Positions 1 to 9,071 of a stretch of 64,000 nucleotides of DNA are shown one piece after another. The stretch lies in NCBI RefSeq assembly GCF_039941015.1, contig NZ_JBDVFI010000009.1; one strand, given 5' to 3'. The notes below the pieces were generated by a model that was not told the origin of the DNA, made no database searches, and saw only the letters and a list, made by a program, of their open reading frames with translations. A program made the translations under genes and the position numbers. This DNA is from Sedimentitalea sp039941015. Lineage in GTDB: Bacteria; Pseudomonadota; Alphaproteobacteria; Rhodobacterales; Rhodobacteraceae. How positions within the stretch are numbered: the first letter of the stretch is position 1; every line of letters begins with the position of its first letter.

Positions 1-2
1 CA

Positions 3-2765
3 CAGGTTGGCGCGTGGACGCCGGAACACGGTGTGACCTGTCCGGCGACGGCCTTTGCCCCAGCCAGCGGCACCCCCCGTATTCTCATCACGTTTTACCG
101 CGCCTATCTAACCGCCGCCGACCTCGCGCCCATCGAGGCGCTGTTCACTGCCTTCCGCACCCGCGGGTATGACGTGGCCGCCCTTTTTGCGCCGTCTCTC
201 AAGGCTCCCGAAGCGGCGGGTTGGCTGGCACGGCAGGTTCAGGCCCTCGTGCCCGCCGCCATCGTCAATGCCACGGCCTTTTCCGGTCGGACCGATGGAG
301 GTCCCTCGCCACTCGACTCGGCCGATGTACCTGTGTTTCAGGTGGCTTTGGCCACGTCGACGCAAAAGGCATGGGCCGAGGCAGAGCGCGGATTGTCGCC
401 CGCCGATCTGGCAATGCATGTCGTCCTGCCAGAGGTCGATGGCCGCATCCTTGCCGGTGTCGCCAGTTTCAAGGAACCCGGCCAACGTGATCCGGACCTG
501 CAATTCGCAAGGCTTGTTCATCAGCCCCAACCAGACCGCATTGATGCCATTGCCGACCGGGTGGCGGGCTGGCTCAGGCTGGCGCAAAAGCCCAATGCCG
601 ACAAGGTTCCGGCGCTGGTCCTTTCGACATACCCCGGCAAGGGTTGGCAAATGGCGCACGCGGTCGGGCTTGATGCGATTGCATCGACCGAGGCGATCCT
701 CGCTGATCTGCACTCACAAGGATACGCCACCGAATCGACGCTCAATCCGGCAGAGCTTGCGGCGTCCCGGATACGCTGGTCACTCACCGATTACCGCGCG
801 GCGCTCGCGAAACTCCCTCCACGCCTCCAGCAAGATCTGCAAACCACATGGGGAGAACCGGAAGATGATCCGATTTGCTCCGACGAAGCATTCCATTTCA
901 CGGCAGTGAAACGCGGTAACGCGGTTATTGCCCTGCAACCCGAGCGCGGGCGCCCCGAGACCCGTGACGATGACTATCACGACCTCTCCCGCACTCCGCG
1001 TCACGGCTATGTCGCCTTCTATCTCTGGCTGCGCCACCAGATCGTGGCCGATGCGCTGATCCATGTGGGGGCGCACGGAACGCTGGAATGGCTGCCCGGC
1101 AAAGCGGTTGCCCTGTCTGGTGCCTGTTGGCCCGGGGCGTTGGTTGGCGATCTGCCGGTGATCTATCCCTTCATCGTCAACGACCCCGGTGAAGCGGCAC
1201 AAGCCAAACGCCGGATCGGCGCCGTCACATTGGGCCACATCCCGCCACCGATGAAACAGAGCGGCACGCCAGATCGGATGGTCCGGTTGGAAACCCTGCT
1301 GGACGAATTCTCGAATGCCGACGGGCTTGATCCAAGACGCCGGGACCGGCTGCAGGCCGATATCCGCACGGAGGCCCAAGCCATCGGGGTCGAAGGCGAA
1401 TTGGGACTGGATCGCGCCAGCAGCACCGCCGAGGCGATCACCCGCATCGACCGCTTTGTCTGTGATATCAAGGAAAGCCAGTTTGGAGACGGGCTGCATA
1501 CCTATGGGCGTGCGCCTGTTGCGCAAGGCGGCTTTGCCACCGATGCCTCGGCTCGATCCGAGCGCGATGGGCTGCTGGATGCGCTGTCAGGTCGCCTGAT
1601 CGCGCCGGGCCCCAGCGGCTCGCCCTATCGGGGGCGCAGCGATGTGCTGCCCACTGGGCGCAATCTCTACACCACCGATCCGCGATCTGTTCCCACCCGC
1701 AGCGCCTATGCGCAAGGCGTCAAACTGGCCGAGGAGTTGGTGCGTCGCCATCTACAGGACGAAGGTGACTATCCCAAAGGGCTGATTGTCGATCTTTGGG
1801 GATCAGCCACGATGAGAACGGCAGGCGAGGAATTTGCCATGGCGCTGCACCTATTGGGCGTCAAACCGGTTTGGGACGTTGGCAGCGAACGGGTATCGGG
1901 GATTGAAGTGCTGCCCATCACTGATCTTGACCGTCCCAGACTGGACGTCACCCTGCGTGTCTCGGGCCTGTTCCGCGATGTGTTCCCGACACTGTCGGCG
2001 TTGTTTGGCCAAGCGGTGCGCGCCCTGTCGGCGCGGGATGAGGCGCCGGACTGGAACCCCTATGCAGGCCACGCACCAGCTGCGCGCGTTTTTGGCCCGG
2101 CACCGGGCAATTACGGACTGAGCATGGGCGATCTGCCCGACACCTTTACCGAGGCCGCCCGAGCCGCTGCCGGACAGGCGTGGCTAGAGGCCAGCGCCTT
2201 TGCATTGGAAGGCTCTGAAATTGCGCAGGACCGCGACGGCATCCGTGACCGGGTGGCCAAGGCCGATGCCTTTGTTCACCTTCAGGATCTGACGGAAACA
2301 GATATTCTGCTTGCCGCGGACTATGCCACACACGAGGCCGGGTTCGCCGCCGCCAAAGCCCAGACCGGTGGAAACGCAGCGCTCTATCATCTGGACAACA
2401 CCAACCCGGATTCGCCTCGCGCCCGCACCCTGCCCGAGGAGGTCTCGCGCGTCGTGCACGCCCGCGCCGCCAATCCCGGCTGGATCGCGGGAATGCAGCG
2501 CCATGGGTTTCGCGGCGCTGCGGAAATCGCAGCTACACTGGATCACATGGCCGCGTTTGCGCATCTCGCTGACGCCGTCGCGCCGCATCTTTTTGACCTC
2601 TACCACGATGCAACACTTGGCGACGAAGCCGTCGATGCCTTTCTTGCCGAGGCCAATCCCGAGGCGCATCGCGCCATGCAGGACAAATTTCGCGCCCTGC
2701 ATGACGCCGGGCTCTGGAACACGCGGCGCAATTCGATCCGCGCTGCGATCGAGGATCGGGCATGA
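3..2765 (+). CDS. cobN: Cobaltochelatase subunit CobN (5' truncated)
   Basis: Large subunit of the ATP-dependent aerobic cobaltochelatase (CobNST), which inserts cobalt into hydrogenobyrinic acid a,c-diamide in the cytoplasm. About 920 residues are visible. The reading frame is open to the window edge and the upstream residues (GAWTPEHGV) continue the family pattern, so the true start lies outside the window and the in-frame GTG at 33 is not the start. Typical CobN is about 1,100-1,280 residues, so a few hundred N-terminal residues are missing. The family stretch HVGAHGTLEWLPGK is near positions 1060-1100, followed by the conserved YPFIVNDPGEA. It overlaps cobG by 4 bases (ATGA) and heads the cob operon. 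Family assignment is firm. Confidence 0.96.
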   Translation, partial: QVGAWTPEHGVTCPATAFAPASGTPRILITFYRAYLTAADLAPIEALFTAFRTRGYDVAALFAPSLKAPEAAGWLARQVQALVPAAIVNATAFSGRTDGGPSPLDSADVPVFQVALATSTQKAWAEAERGLSPADLAMHVVLPEVDGRILAGVASFKEPGQRDPDLQFARLVHQPQPDRIDAIADRVAGWLRLAQKPNADKVPALVLSTYPGKGWQMAHAVGLDAIASTEAILADLHSQGYATESTLNPAELAASRIRWSLTDYRAALAKLPPRLQQDLQTTWGEPEDDPICSDEAFHFTAVKRGNAVIALQPERGRPETRDDDYHDLSRTPRHGYVAFYLWLRHQIVADALIHVGAHGTLEWLPGKAVALSGACWPGALVGDLPVIYPFIVNDPGEAAQAKRRIGAVTLGHIPPPMKQSGTPDRMVRLETLLDEFSNADGLDPRRRDRLQADIRTEAQAIGVEGELGLDRASSTAEAITRIDRFVCDIKESQFGDGLHTYGRAPVAQGGFATDASARSERDGLLDALSGRLIAPGPSGSPYRGRSDVLPTGRNLYTTDPRSVPTRSAYAQGVKLAEELVRRHLQDEGDYPKGLIVDLWGSATMRTAGEEFAMALHLLGVKPVWDVGSERVSGIEVLPITDLDRPRLDVTLRVSGLFRDVFPTLSALFGQAVRALSARDEAPDWNPYAGHAPAARVFGPAPGNYGLSMGDLPDTFTEAARAAAGQAWLEASAFALEGSEIAQDRDGIRDRVAKADAFVHLQDLTETDILLAADYATHEAGFAAAKAQTGGNAALYHLDNTNPDSPRARTLPEEVSRVVHARAANPGWIAGMQRHGFRGAAEIAATLDHMAAFAHLADAVAPHLFDLYHDATLGDEAVDAFLAEANPEAHRAMQDKFRALHDAGLWNTRRNSIRAAIEDRA

Positions 2766-3889
2766 CACCGTATATCAAAGGCTGGTGCCCCGGCGCCTAC
2801 CACCCGATGATGTCCGGCGACGGGCTGGTTGTCCGGGTGCGACCTCGGCTCGCAAGACTGACTGCGAAACAAATGCTGGGCCTTTGCGCTGCCGCTACAC
2901 GCTATGGCAACGGCACCATTGACCTTACCAACCGCGCCAACCTGCAACTGCGCGGTGTGCGCGAGAACGATCACGGTGCCCTGCTCGATGACCTCGCCAA
3001 GCAAGGCCTACTTGACGCGGATCCAGCAATCGAAATGCGACGTAACATCCTTGTGACGCCGCTATATACGCCGGAAGACCTGTCCGTGCGACTTGCGCAG
3101 AGACTGAGCGACCGCCTCGTGGACCTGCCCCAGCTTCCGGCAAAGTTCGGCTTTGCAATCGACAGCGGCCCGGTCCGTATGCTTGCCGGGTGTTCCGCGG
3201 ATATCCGGCTGGAAAACGGTCCAACGGGCCTGATCCTGCGCGCAGACGGTGCGGAAACCGGACGGCAGGTGACAGAGGCTGATGCAATCGACCATCTGAT
3301 CGCCCTTGCCTGTTGGTTCGCAGATATACGCCCTGATCAGACGCGCCGCATGGCACGGCTGATTGCCGAGTGCGATCTCCCCAAGGCTTGGCTTGGCGCA
3401 GAGCCCGGCCCTGCCGCGCCACCCTGCCAACCCGGTCCGTGTGACGCCGGAATGATCTTTGGCGCGCCGTTTGGGCAATTGGAGGCGGATGCTCTGGCAT
3501 CTCTGATGCAACAAACCAATGCGCCCGCGCTGCGTGTCACGCCTTGGCGGATGTTCCTTCTTGAAAATGTCACCACAACTGAATCCGCCGCGTTCATCAC
3601 CAGCACCGGCGACCCGATACTCGCGACTGATGCCTGCCCCGGTGCACCCTACTGCCCGCAGGCTCAGGCAGAAACCCGCACGATTGCCCGTGAACTCGCC
3701 CCGCGAGTCGCGGGCAGCCTGCACGTGTCAGGCTGCGCCAAAGGCTGCGCGCGCAGCATACCGGCCGATGTTACCCTCGTCGGCCGCGACGGGCGATTTG
3801 ACCTTGTCAAACAAGGCTGCGCAGGAGATGAGCCAACCATGCGGGCGCTGACCGCAAATGACCTGCTACGTCTGGGAGACCTGACCTGA
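2762..3889 (+). CDS. cobG: Precorrin-3B synthase CobG
   Basis: Oxygen-dependent monooxygenase that converts precorrin-3A to precorrin-3B, the step that defines the aerobic cobalamin route. The 375-residue protein has the sulfite/nitrite reductase-like fold: an N-terminal ferredoxin-like half and a C-terminal Fe-S half with the cysteine pairs CPGAPYC (near residues 291-297) and CAKGC (near 324-328) that hold the 4Fe-4S cluster. Start ATG overlaps the cobN stop as ATGA; the stop overlaps the start of cobH by one base. Its presence shows that this organism uses the oxygen-requiring pathway. Confidence 0.93.
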   Translation: MTPYIKGWCPGAYHPMMSGDGLVVRVRPRLARLTAKQMLGLCAAATRYGNGTIDLTNRANLQLRGVRENDHGALLDDLAKQGLLDADPAIEMRRNILVTPLYTPEDLSVRLAQRLSDRLVDLPQLPAKFGFAIDSGPVRMLAGCSADIRLENGPTGLILRADGAETGRQVTEADAIDHLIALACWFADIRPDQTRRMARLIAECDLPKAWLGAEPGPAAPPCQPGPCDAGMIFGAPFGQLEADALASLMQQTNAPALRVTPWRMFLLENVTTTESAAFITSTGDPILATDACPGAPYCPQAQAETRTIARELAPRVAGSLHVSGCAKGCARSIPADVTLVGRDGRFDLVKQGCAGDEPTMRALTANDLLRLGDLT

Positions 3890-4518
3890 TGCCCTATCAT
3901 TATGAAACCGATGGCGCCGCGATCTACGCGCAGTCCTTTGCAACCATCCGTGCAGAAGCAAATCTGGACCGCTTTGCCGCTGATGAAGAGCAGGTTGCGG
4001 TGCGAATGATCCATGCCGCAGGGATGGTCGGGCTGGAGGAATTCATACAGTTTTCTCCGGATTTCGTATCATCTGCCCGTGCCGCTTTGGATGGCGGCGC
4101 GCCAATCCTCTGTGACGCTCGGATGGTCAGCGAAGGCATCACCCGCGCCCGCCTGCCTGCCGATAACGAGGTGGTCTGCACGCTGCATGATCCACGCGTC
4201 CGTGCATTGGCAGCGGGCATGGGCAACACCCGCTCTGCTGCGGCGCTGGAATTGTGGCGACCCCGTCTGGAGGGCGCCGTCGTCGCCATTGGCAATGCGC
4301 CGACCGCGCTTTTTCATCTGCTGAACATGCTCGAAGACCCCAACTGTCCACGTCCCGCCGCAATCATCGGCTGTCCTGTCGGTTTCGTCGGTGCCGTCGA
4401 AAGCAAGGACGCCTTGTGGGAGGCGCGACCGGTGCCATGCTGTATCGTAAAAGGCCGCCTTGGCGGCTCGGCGATCACCGTCGCCGCAGTGAATGCCACC
4501 GCGAGCCGCGCGGAATGA
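3889..4518 (+). CDS. cobH: Precorrin-8X methylmutase CobH
   Basis: Moves the C11 methyl group to C12, converting precorrin-8X to hydrogenobyrinic acid. The 209-residue length is normal for the family. The catalytic histidine lies in the RMIHAAGMVG segment (His42), and the family motif IGCPVGFVGAVESK is near residue 155. It is the fourth step of a tightly packed operon: it begins at the last base of cobG and ends in a 4-base ATGA overlap with cobI. Confidence 0.95.
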   Translation: MPYHYETDGAAIYAQSFATIRAEANLDRFAADEEQVAVRMIHAAGMVGLEEFIQFSPDFVSSARAALDGGAPILCDARMVSEGITRARLPADNEVVCTLHDPRVRALAAGMGNTRSAAALELWRPRLEGAVVAIGNAPTALFHLLNMLEDPNCPRPAAIIGCPVGFVGAVESKDALWEARPVPCCIVKGRLGGSAITVAAVNATASRAE

Positions 4519-5243
4519 GTTCGGGCACGATCTATGGCGTGGGCCTTGGCCCCGGTGACCCCGATCTGATGAGCGTGCGGGCTGATCGTCTGCTGCGCAA
4601 CGCCCGGCACGTGGCTTATTTCCGCAAGGCCGGACATGTCGGGCAAGCCCGCGCAATTGCGGATGCTGCAATTCCAACCGACGCGATCGAATTCCCGATG
4701 GAGTACCCCGTTACCACCGAAATCCCGCTGAGCGATCCGCGGTACAATCAGGTGCTGTCGGAATTTTACGCAAACTGTACCGATCACCTCAAATCGCTGG
4801 CCGCCAAGGGTGAGGATGTCGTGGTGCTGTGCGAAGGCGATCCGTTCTTTTATGGCTCGTTCATGCATGTCTACAGCCGCCTGCATGGCAAAGTGCCGAT
4901 CAACGTCGTACCCGCAGTCACCGGCATGTCCGGCGCCTGGACGGCCACCGGAACCCCGATCACCTGGGGCGATGACGTATTGACCGTCTTGATGGGGACA
5001 CTTTCCGAGGATGCGCTTGTACGCCACATGGGCGATACCGATGCTTTGGTGGTGATGAAGATCGGGCGCAATTTTGATAAGGTGTGCCGCGCCCTGGCCC
5101 GCAGCGGTCTTGCGGATCGGGCCTGGCTGGTCGAACACGCCGCCATGCCAAACCAGACCGTGACACCGCTAAGCAAGGTCACGGACGTGATCGCTCCCTA
5201 TTTCTCGATCATCCTCGTACACGGACAAGGGCGCAGGCCGTGA
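4515..5243 (+). CDS. cobI: Precorrin-2 C20-methyltransferase CobI
   Basis: SAM-dependent methylation of precorrin-2 at C20 to give precorrin-3A. The 242-residue protein has the tetrapyrrole methylase fold: the N-terminal GVGLGPGDPDLMSVRA glycine motif and the later CEGDPFFYGSF segment are typical of CobI/CbiL. The open frame extends upstream to 4254, but the ATG at 4515 overlaps the cobH stop (ATGA) and places the glycine motif a few residues from the N terminus, so this start is chosen. It overlaps cobJ by four bases. Confidence 0.95.
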   Translation: MSSGTIYGVGLGPGDPDLMSVRADRLLRNARHVAYFRKAGHVGQARAIADAAIPTDAIEFPMEYPVTTEIPLSDPRYNQVLSEFYANCTDHLKSLAAKGEDVVVLCEGDPFFYGSFMHVYSRLHGKVPINVVPAVTGMSGAWTATGTPITWGDDVLTVLMGTLSEDALVRHMGDTDALVVMKIGRNFDKVCRALARSGLADRAWLVEHAAMPNQTVTPLSKVTDVIAPYFSIILVHGQGRRP

Positions 5244-5992
5244 CCGGCTGGGTCCGCATCGCGGGACTTGGGCCCGGCAATGATGCATTGGTGACCCCCG
5301 AAGTCACCGAGGCGCTCGCGCAGGCAACCGATGTCATCGGTTATATCCCCTATGTCGCCCGTGTCGCACCGCGTGACGGGCTGACCCTGCACGCCAGCGA
5401 CAATCGGGGGGAACTGGACAGGTCCCGCCATGCGCTGGAGCTGTCATCCCAAGGGCGCCGGGTCGTTGTGGTCTCCTCCGGCGATCCCGGTGTATTTGCG
5501 ATGGCAGCAGCGGTGTTTGAGGCCGTCGAGGCTGGCCCAACGGCATGGCGCGCCCTTGATATCACAGTACTGCCGGGCATAACCGCCATGCTGGCCGCCG
5601 CCGCACGCGCCGGTGCGCCGCTTGGTCATGATTTCTGCGCCATCAACCTGAGCGACAATCTGAAGCCATGGAGCCTGATTGAGAAGCGTTTGCGTCTCGC
5701 AGCCGAGGGAGATTTCGCGATGGCATTCTATAATCCACGCTCAAAATCCCGCCCCGAAGGGTTTGAAAAGACGCTGGACCTGCTGCGAAGCACTTGTGGC
5801 GACGACCGGCTGATCCTGTTCGCAAGGGCCGTATCGACGCCCGAGGAAAAACTCAATGTCACAACGCTTGGCAAGGCAACGCCTGATATGGCCGATATGC
5901 GCACGGTGGTCATCGTCGGCTCATCCCGTACTCGGCTGATTGAGAACAGCCGGAACTCAATGATCTACACGCCAAGGTCCACGCCAAAATGA
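5240..5992 (+). CDS. cobJ: Precorrin-3B C17-methyltransferase CobJ
   Basis: Ring-contracting SAM-dependent methylase acting on precorrin-3B to give precorrin-4. The start is a GTG overlapping the cobI stop (GTGA); it gives 250 residues, a normal CobJ length, beginning just before the motif GLGPGNDALVTPE. Further family marks are SSGDPGVFAMA and the C-terminal half with AFYNPRSKSRP. The last 28 bases overlap the 3' end of cobK, which is read on the opposite strand. Confidence 0.94.
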   Translation: MTGWVRIAGLGPGNDALVTPEVTEALAQATDVIGYIPYVARVAPRDGLTLHASDNRGELDRSRHALELSSQGRRVVVVSSGDPGVFAMAAAVFEAVEAGPTAWRALDITVLPGITAMLAAAARAGAPLGHDFCAINLSDNLKPWSLIEKRLRLAAEGDFAMAFYNPRSKSRPEGFEKTLDLLRSTCGDDRLILFARAVSTPEEKLNVTTLGKATPDMADMRTVVIVGSSRTRLIENSRNSMIYTPRSTPK

Positions 5993-6717
5993 TCCAGCCA
6001 GCTCATAACCTGCGCAGGGGTCTGCACCTCGGCTCGCGGCGGGATCGCAGGCCGGTCGATCATCAGGACCGGCAGGCCCAACTCCCGCGCCGCGTCGATC
6101 TTGGATCGTGCGCCGGTTCCGCCAGCGTTTTTGGACACCACCAGATCAATGTCGTGGTTTTTCATCAGGTCTTTGTCGGCCTCTGCCGTAAACGGGCCGC
6201 GATCGACCACAACCTGACAGTCCGGAAAAGGAAGCCCGTCCGGCTGATCAACCAGCCGAAGCAGATACCGATGCTGCGGCTGAGCTGCGAACATCGCAAG
6301 GTGCATACGTCCGACCGCCAGAAAGACCCGGCGGTGCGGCCCGGCGAGAGAAGCGACAGCAGCGGCAATGTCGGGCACCACAGCCCAACTATCCTTCGGT
6401 CCGGCCTGCCACGGTGCACGAGTCAGCGCGATCAGCGGAACATCGGTCGCGGCGCAGGCAACGACGGCATTGGCACTCATCTGCGCGGCAAAGGGATGCG
6501 TTGCGTCAACGACATGGGTAATGGCCTCGGCCCGCAGGAAATGCGACAGCCCGTCAGCACCGCCAAAACCACCTACGCGCACCGGAATCGGCTGCGCTCG
6601 CGGCTTATCCACCCGACCCGCATAGGAGAATACTGCGCGAATCCTAGCATCTGCCACAGCACGCGCCAACACGCTGGCCTCGGTCGTGCCGCCCAAGATC
6701 AGGAGATGCGGTGTCAT
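5965..6717 (-). CDS. cobK: Precorrin-6A reductase CobK
   Basis: NADPH-dependent reductase that converts precorrin-6A to precorrin-6B. The 250-residue protein starts with the Rossmann motif LLILGGTTEA; the conserved DATHPFAAQMSANA and NAGGTGARSK segments are present. The frame stays open upstream to 7080, but the ATG at 6717 places the nucleotide-binding motif at the N terminus. This is the only cob gene of the main block on the minus strand: its 3' end overlaps cobJ by 28 bases and its start codon overlaps that of cobL inside one CATG. Its promoter must therefore lie within the cobL coding sequence, if it is not supplied by long antisense transcription. Confidence 0.93.
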   Translation of the reverse strand: MTPHLLILGGTTEASVLARAVADARIRAVFSYAGRVDKPRAQPIPVRVGGFGGADGLSHFLRAEAITHVVDATHPFAAQMSANAVVACAATDVPLIALTRAPWQAGPKDSWAVVPDIAAAVASLAGPHRRVFLAVGRMHLAMFAAQPQHRYLLRLVDQPDGLPFPDCQVVVDRGPFTAEADKDLMKNHDIDLVVSKNAGGTGARSKIDAARELGLPVLMIDRPAIPPRAEVQTPAQVMSWLDHFGVDLGV

Positions 6718-7915
6718 GGCTGACGCTCCGTGGTTGACCATCGTTGGATTGGGCGAAGATGGACCGGCGGGCCTGTCGCCTGCAAGCCGCGAAACGTTGG
6801 ACCAAGCGGAAATCGTGATGGGGCCACCCCGCCACCTCGCCCTGCTGCCAGAGCTTCGGGCCGAACGCATCGAATGGCCTGTGCCTTTTGCGGACGGGGT
6901 TGCACGATTGCTGGAGTTGCGAGGGCGGCAAGTCGTCATGCTCGCCTCGGGCGATCCGTTCTGGTTCGGGGCCGGATCCGTCATCGCACGCCATCTGGAA
7001 CGCAAAGACTGGTGCGCCCTGCCCGGCGTGTCGGTATTTTCCCTTGCCGCCGCGCGATTGGGCTGGCCGCTGGAAACCACCGTGACACTCGGCCTGCACG
7101 CTGCTCCGCTGACACGCCTGCGCCCCTACTTGGCAGCGGGGCAACGGGTGATCGTATTGGTGCGCGATGGCGCAGCGGTCGCATCGCTAGCAGAGTCTTT
7201 GGTCGAGACGGGATTCGGCGAGAGTACACTTCATGTTTGCGAGGCACTTGGTGGCCCACGGGAACGGCTCCGCATTTGTGTTGCCGCATCACTGGCGCTT
7301 GACGACATCTCGCATCCGGTCTGTGTCGGGCTTGAGGTCGCGGGCGATGGCCTTGCCTTGCCTCTGACGCCGGGTCGACCTGATATGGTGTTCGAGAACG
7401 ATGGCCAGATCACCAGAGGTCCGGTGCGCGCGATGACACTTGCGGCGCTCGCACCGCGCCCGGGCGATCATCTGTGGGACATCGGCGGAGGCAGCGGGTC
7501 GGTGGGCATCGAATGGCTGCTGAGCCATCCGAGCCTGGGCGCCACCACCATCGAACCTCGTCCCGATCGGGCCAAGCGCATTCGCCGCAACGCGGATCAA
7601 CTGGGTGTTGACCGGTTGGACATTGTGCAAGGATTTGCGCCCGACGCACTGGACAATTTGCAACCGCCGGATGCTGTCTTTGTCGGCGGCGGGCTGTCGG
7701 CAGATATGCTGACATGGTTGCACACAAACCTGCGCGACGGGACCCGGTTAGTGGCCAATGCCGTGACGCTGGAAAGCGAATCACTGCTGGCGCAGGCCCA
7801 AGCTCAATATGGCGGCAACCTCTTGCGGGTCGAACTGGCGCAAGCCGGATCGTTGGGGAGTAAGCGCGGCTGGAAAGCGGCCTATCCCGTGGTGCAATGG
7901 AGCGTCACGTTATGA
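6716..7915 (+). CDS. cobL: Precorrin-6B methyltransferase/decarboxylase CobL
   Basis: Bifunctional enzyme: methylation at C5 and C15 and decarboxylation of the acetate side chain of precorrin-6B, giving precorrin-8X. At 399 residues it is the full-length fusion of a CbiE-like N-terminal domain (roughly 1-200, motif IVGLGEDGP) and a CbiT-like C-terminal domain (roughly 210-399, SAM site DIGGGSGSVGIEW near residue 255). The open frame reaches back to 6686, but the ATG at 6716 fits family starts. No room exists for a separate promoter between cobJ and cobL other than inside cobK. Confidence 0.95.
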   Translation: MADAPWLTIVGLGEDGPAGLSPASRETLDQAEIVMGPPRHLALLPELRAERIEWPVPFADGVARLLELRGRQVVMLASGDPFWFGAGSVIARHLERKDWCALPGVSVFSLAAARLGWPLETTVTLGLHAAPLTRLRPYLAAGQRVIVLVRDGAAVASLAESLVETGFGESTLHVCEALGGPRERLRICVAASLALDDISHPVCVGLEVAGDGLALPLTPGRPDMVFENDGQITRGPVRAMTLAALAPRPGDHLWDIGGGSGSVGIEWLLSHPSLGATTIEPRPDRAKRIRRNADQLGVDRLDIVQGFAPDALDNLQPPDAVFVGGGLSADMLTWLHTNLRDGTRLVANAVTLESESLLAQAQAQYGGNLLRVELAQAGSLGSKRGWKAAYPVVQWSVTL

Positions 7916-8280
7916 TTGTCGCAGGTTTCGGATTTCGCGCAGAGGCTACGAGCGCCAGCCTGCAATCTGCACTGGAACGCGCGACGCCGGATCGTGCCAT
8001 TGACGCGGTCGCGGCCCCGGCGGACAAGGCCGGAGCCGCCTGCATTTCAGGGTGGGCAGCAGACAGAAATCTGCCCTTGCACCCGGTCACGGCAAGCGAA
8101 CTACAAGCCATATCCACCGTCACACAATCCGCACAGAGCATCGCACACCGGGGAACCGGCAGCGTTGCCGAAGCTGTTGCGCTTGCCGCCGCCGGGCCGG
8201 GCGCGCGACTGTTGGCGCATCGTCAGATTTCGCAGGACCGCCTCGCCACCTGCGCCATCGCAATCGGGAAAGAGACATGA
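7912..8280 (+). CDS. cobE: Cobalamin biosynthesis protein CobE (CbiG C-terminal-like)
   Basis: Small 122-residue protein matching the CobE/CbiG C-terminal domain, required for cobalamin synthesis in Pseudomonas-type pathways but of uncertain chemistry. Visible family features are the N-terminal IVAGFGFRAEAT and the GTGSVAEAVALAAAG segment. Start ATG overlaps the cobL stop; the stop overlaps the cobM start. An upstream in-frame ATG at 7897 would add five residues but lies inside cobL and has no advantage. Confidence 0.88.
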   Translation: MIVAGFGFRAEATSASLQSALERATPDRAIDAVAAPADKAGAACISGWAADRNLPLHPVTASELQAISTVTQSAQSIAHRGTGSVAEAVALAAAGPGARLLAHRQISQDRLATCAIAIGKET

Positions 8281-9071
8281 CCGTACATTTCATCGGCGCC
8301 GGACCGGGTGCCGCCGACCTGCTGACCTTGCGCGGGCGCGATATCATCGCCGCCTGCCCGGTTTGCCTTTATGCTGGGTCGTTGGTGCCCGAGGGAATTT
8401 TGGAGCACTGCCCGCCCGACGCGCACATAATCAATACCGCGTCGATGGATCTGGACGCGATCATCGCCGAATGCCGCACCGCAGAAGATGCCGGGCAGGA
8501 TGTTGCCAGACTGCATTCTGGCGATTTGTCGGTCTGGTCCGCCATGGGCGAGCAAATGCGCCGCCTGCGCGCAGAGCGGATTGCCGTGAGCGTAACACCC
8601 GGCGTGCCGTCCTTTGCCGCCGCCGCCGCAACGCTGGGGACCGAACTGACCCTGCCCGGCCTCGCACAATCCGTGGTTTTGACCCGCACACCAGGACGGG
8701 CTTCGTCCATGCCTCCGGGTGAAACGCTGACCAATTTTGCGGCAACCGGCGCAACGCTTGCGATCCACTTGTCGATCGGCAATCTGGACCACGTGATCGC
8801 GGATCTGATACCCGGATACGGCGCTGACTGTCCGGTGGCGGTTGTCTATCGCGCCAGCTGGCCGGACGAGCGGATCATCCGCGCGACGTTGGGCACGTTG
8901 AAAGAGGCAATGGATAACGGTATCTCGCGCACAGCGCTGATCCTTGTCGGGCCGGCGCTGGCAGGTGAGGGGTTTACCGAAAGCTGCCTCTATTCAAAGG
9001 ATTATGACCGCCGCTATCGTCCGCAAACTGCGGACAGCCCGTGGTCAAGCTGGAGCCATGGCGATGACTAA
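8277..9071 (+). CDS. cobM: Precorrin-4 C11-methyltransferase CobM
   Basis: SAM-dependent methylation of precorrin-4 at C11 to precorrin-5. The 264-residue tetrapyrrole methylase has the motifs HFIGAGPGAADLLTLRG at the N terminus and HSGDLSVWSAMGEQ near residue 80, as in CobM/CbiF. The ATG at 8277 overlaps the cobE stop (ATGA), which settles the start although the frame is open further upstream. Confidence 0.95.
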   Translation: MTVHFIGAGPGAADLLTLRGRDIIAACPVCLYAGSLVPEGILEHCPPDAHIINTASMDLDAIIAECRTAEDAGQDVARLHSGDLSVWSAMGEQMRRLRAERIAVSVTPGVPSFAAAAATLGTELTLPGLAQSVVLTRTPGRASSMPPGETLTNFAATGATLAIHLSIGNLDHVIADLIPGYGADCPVAVVYRASWPDERIIRATLGTLKEAMDNGISRTALILVGPALAGEGFTESCLYSKDYDRRYRPQTADSPWSSWSHGDD

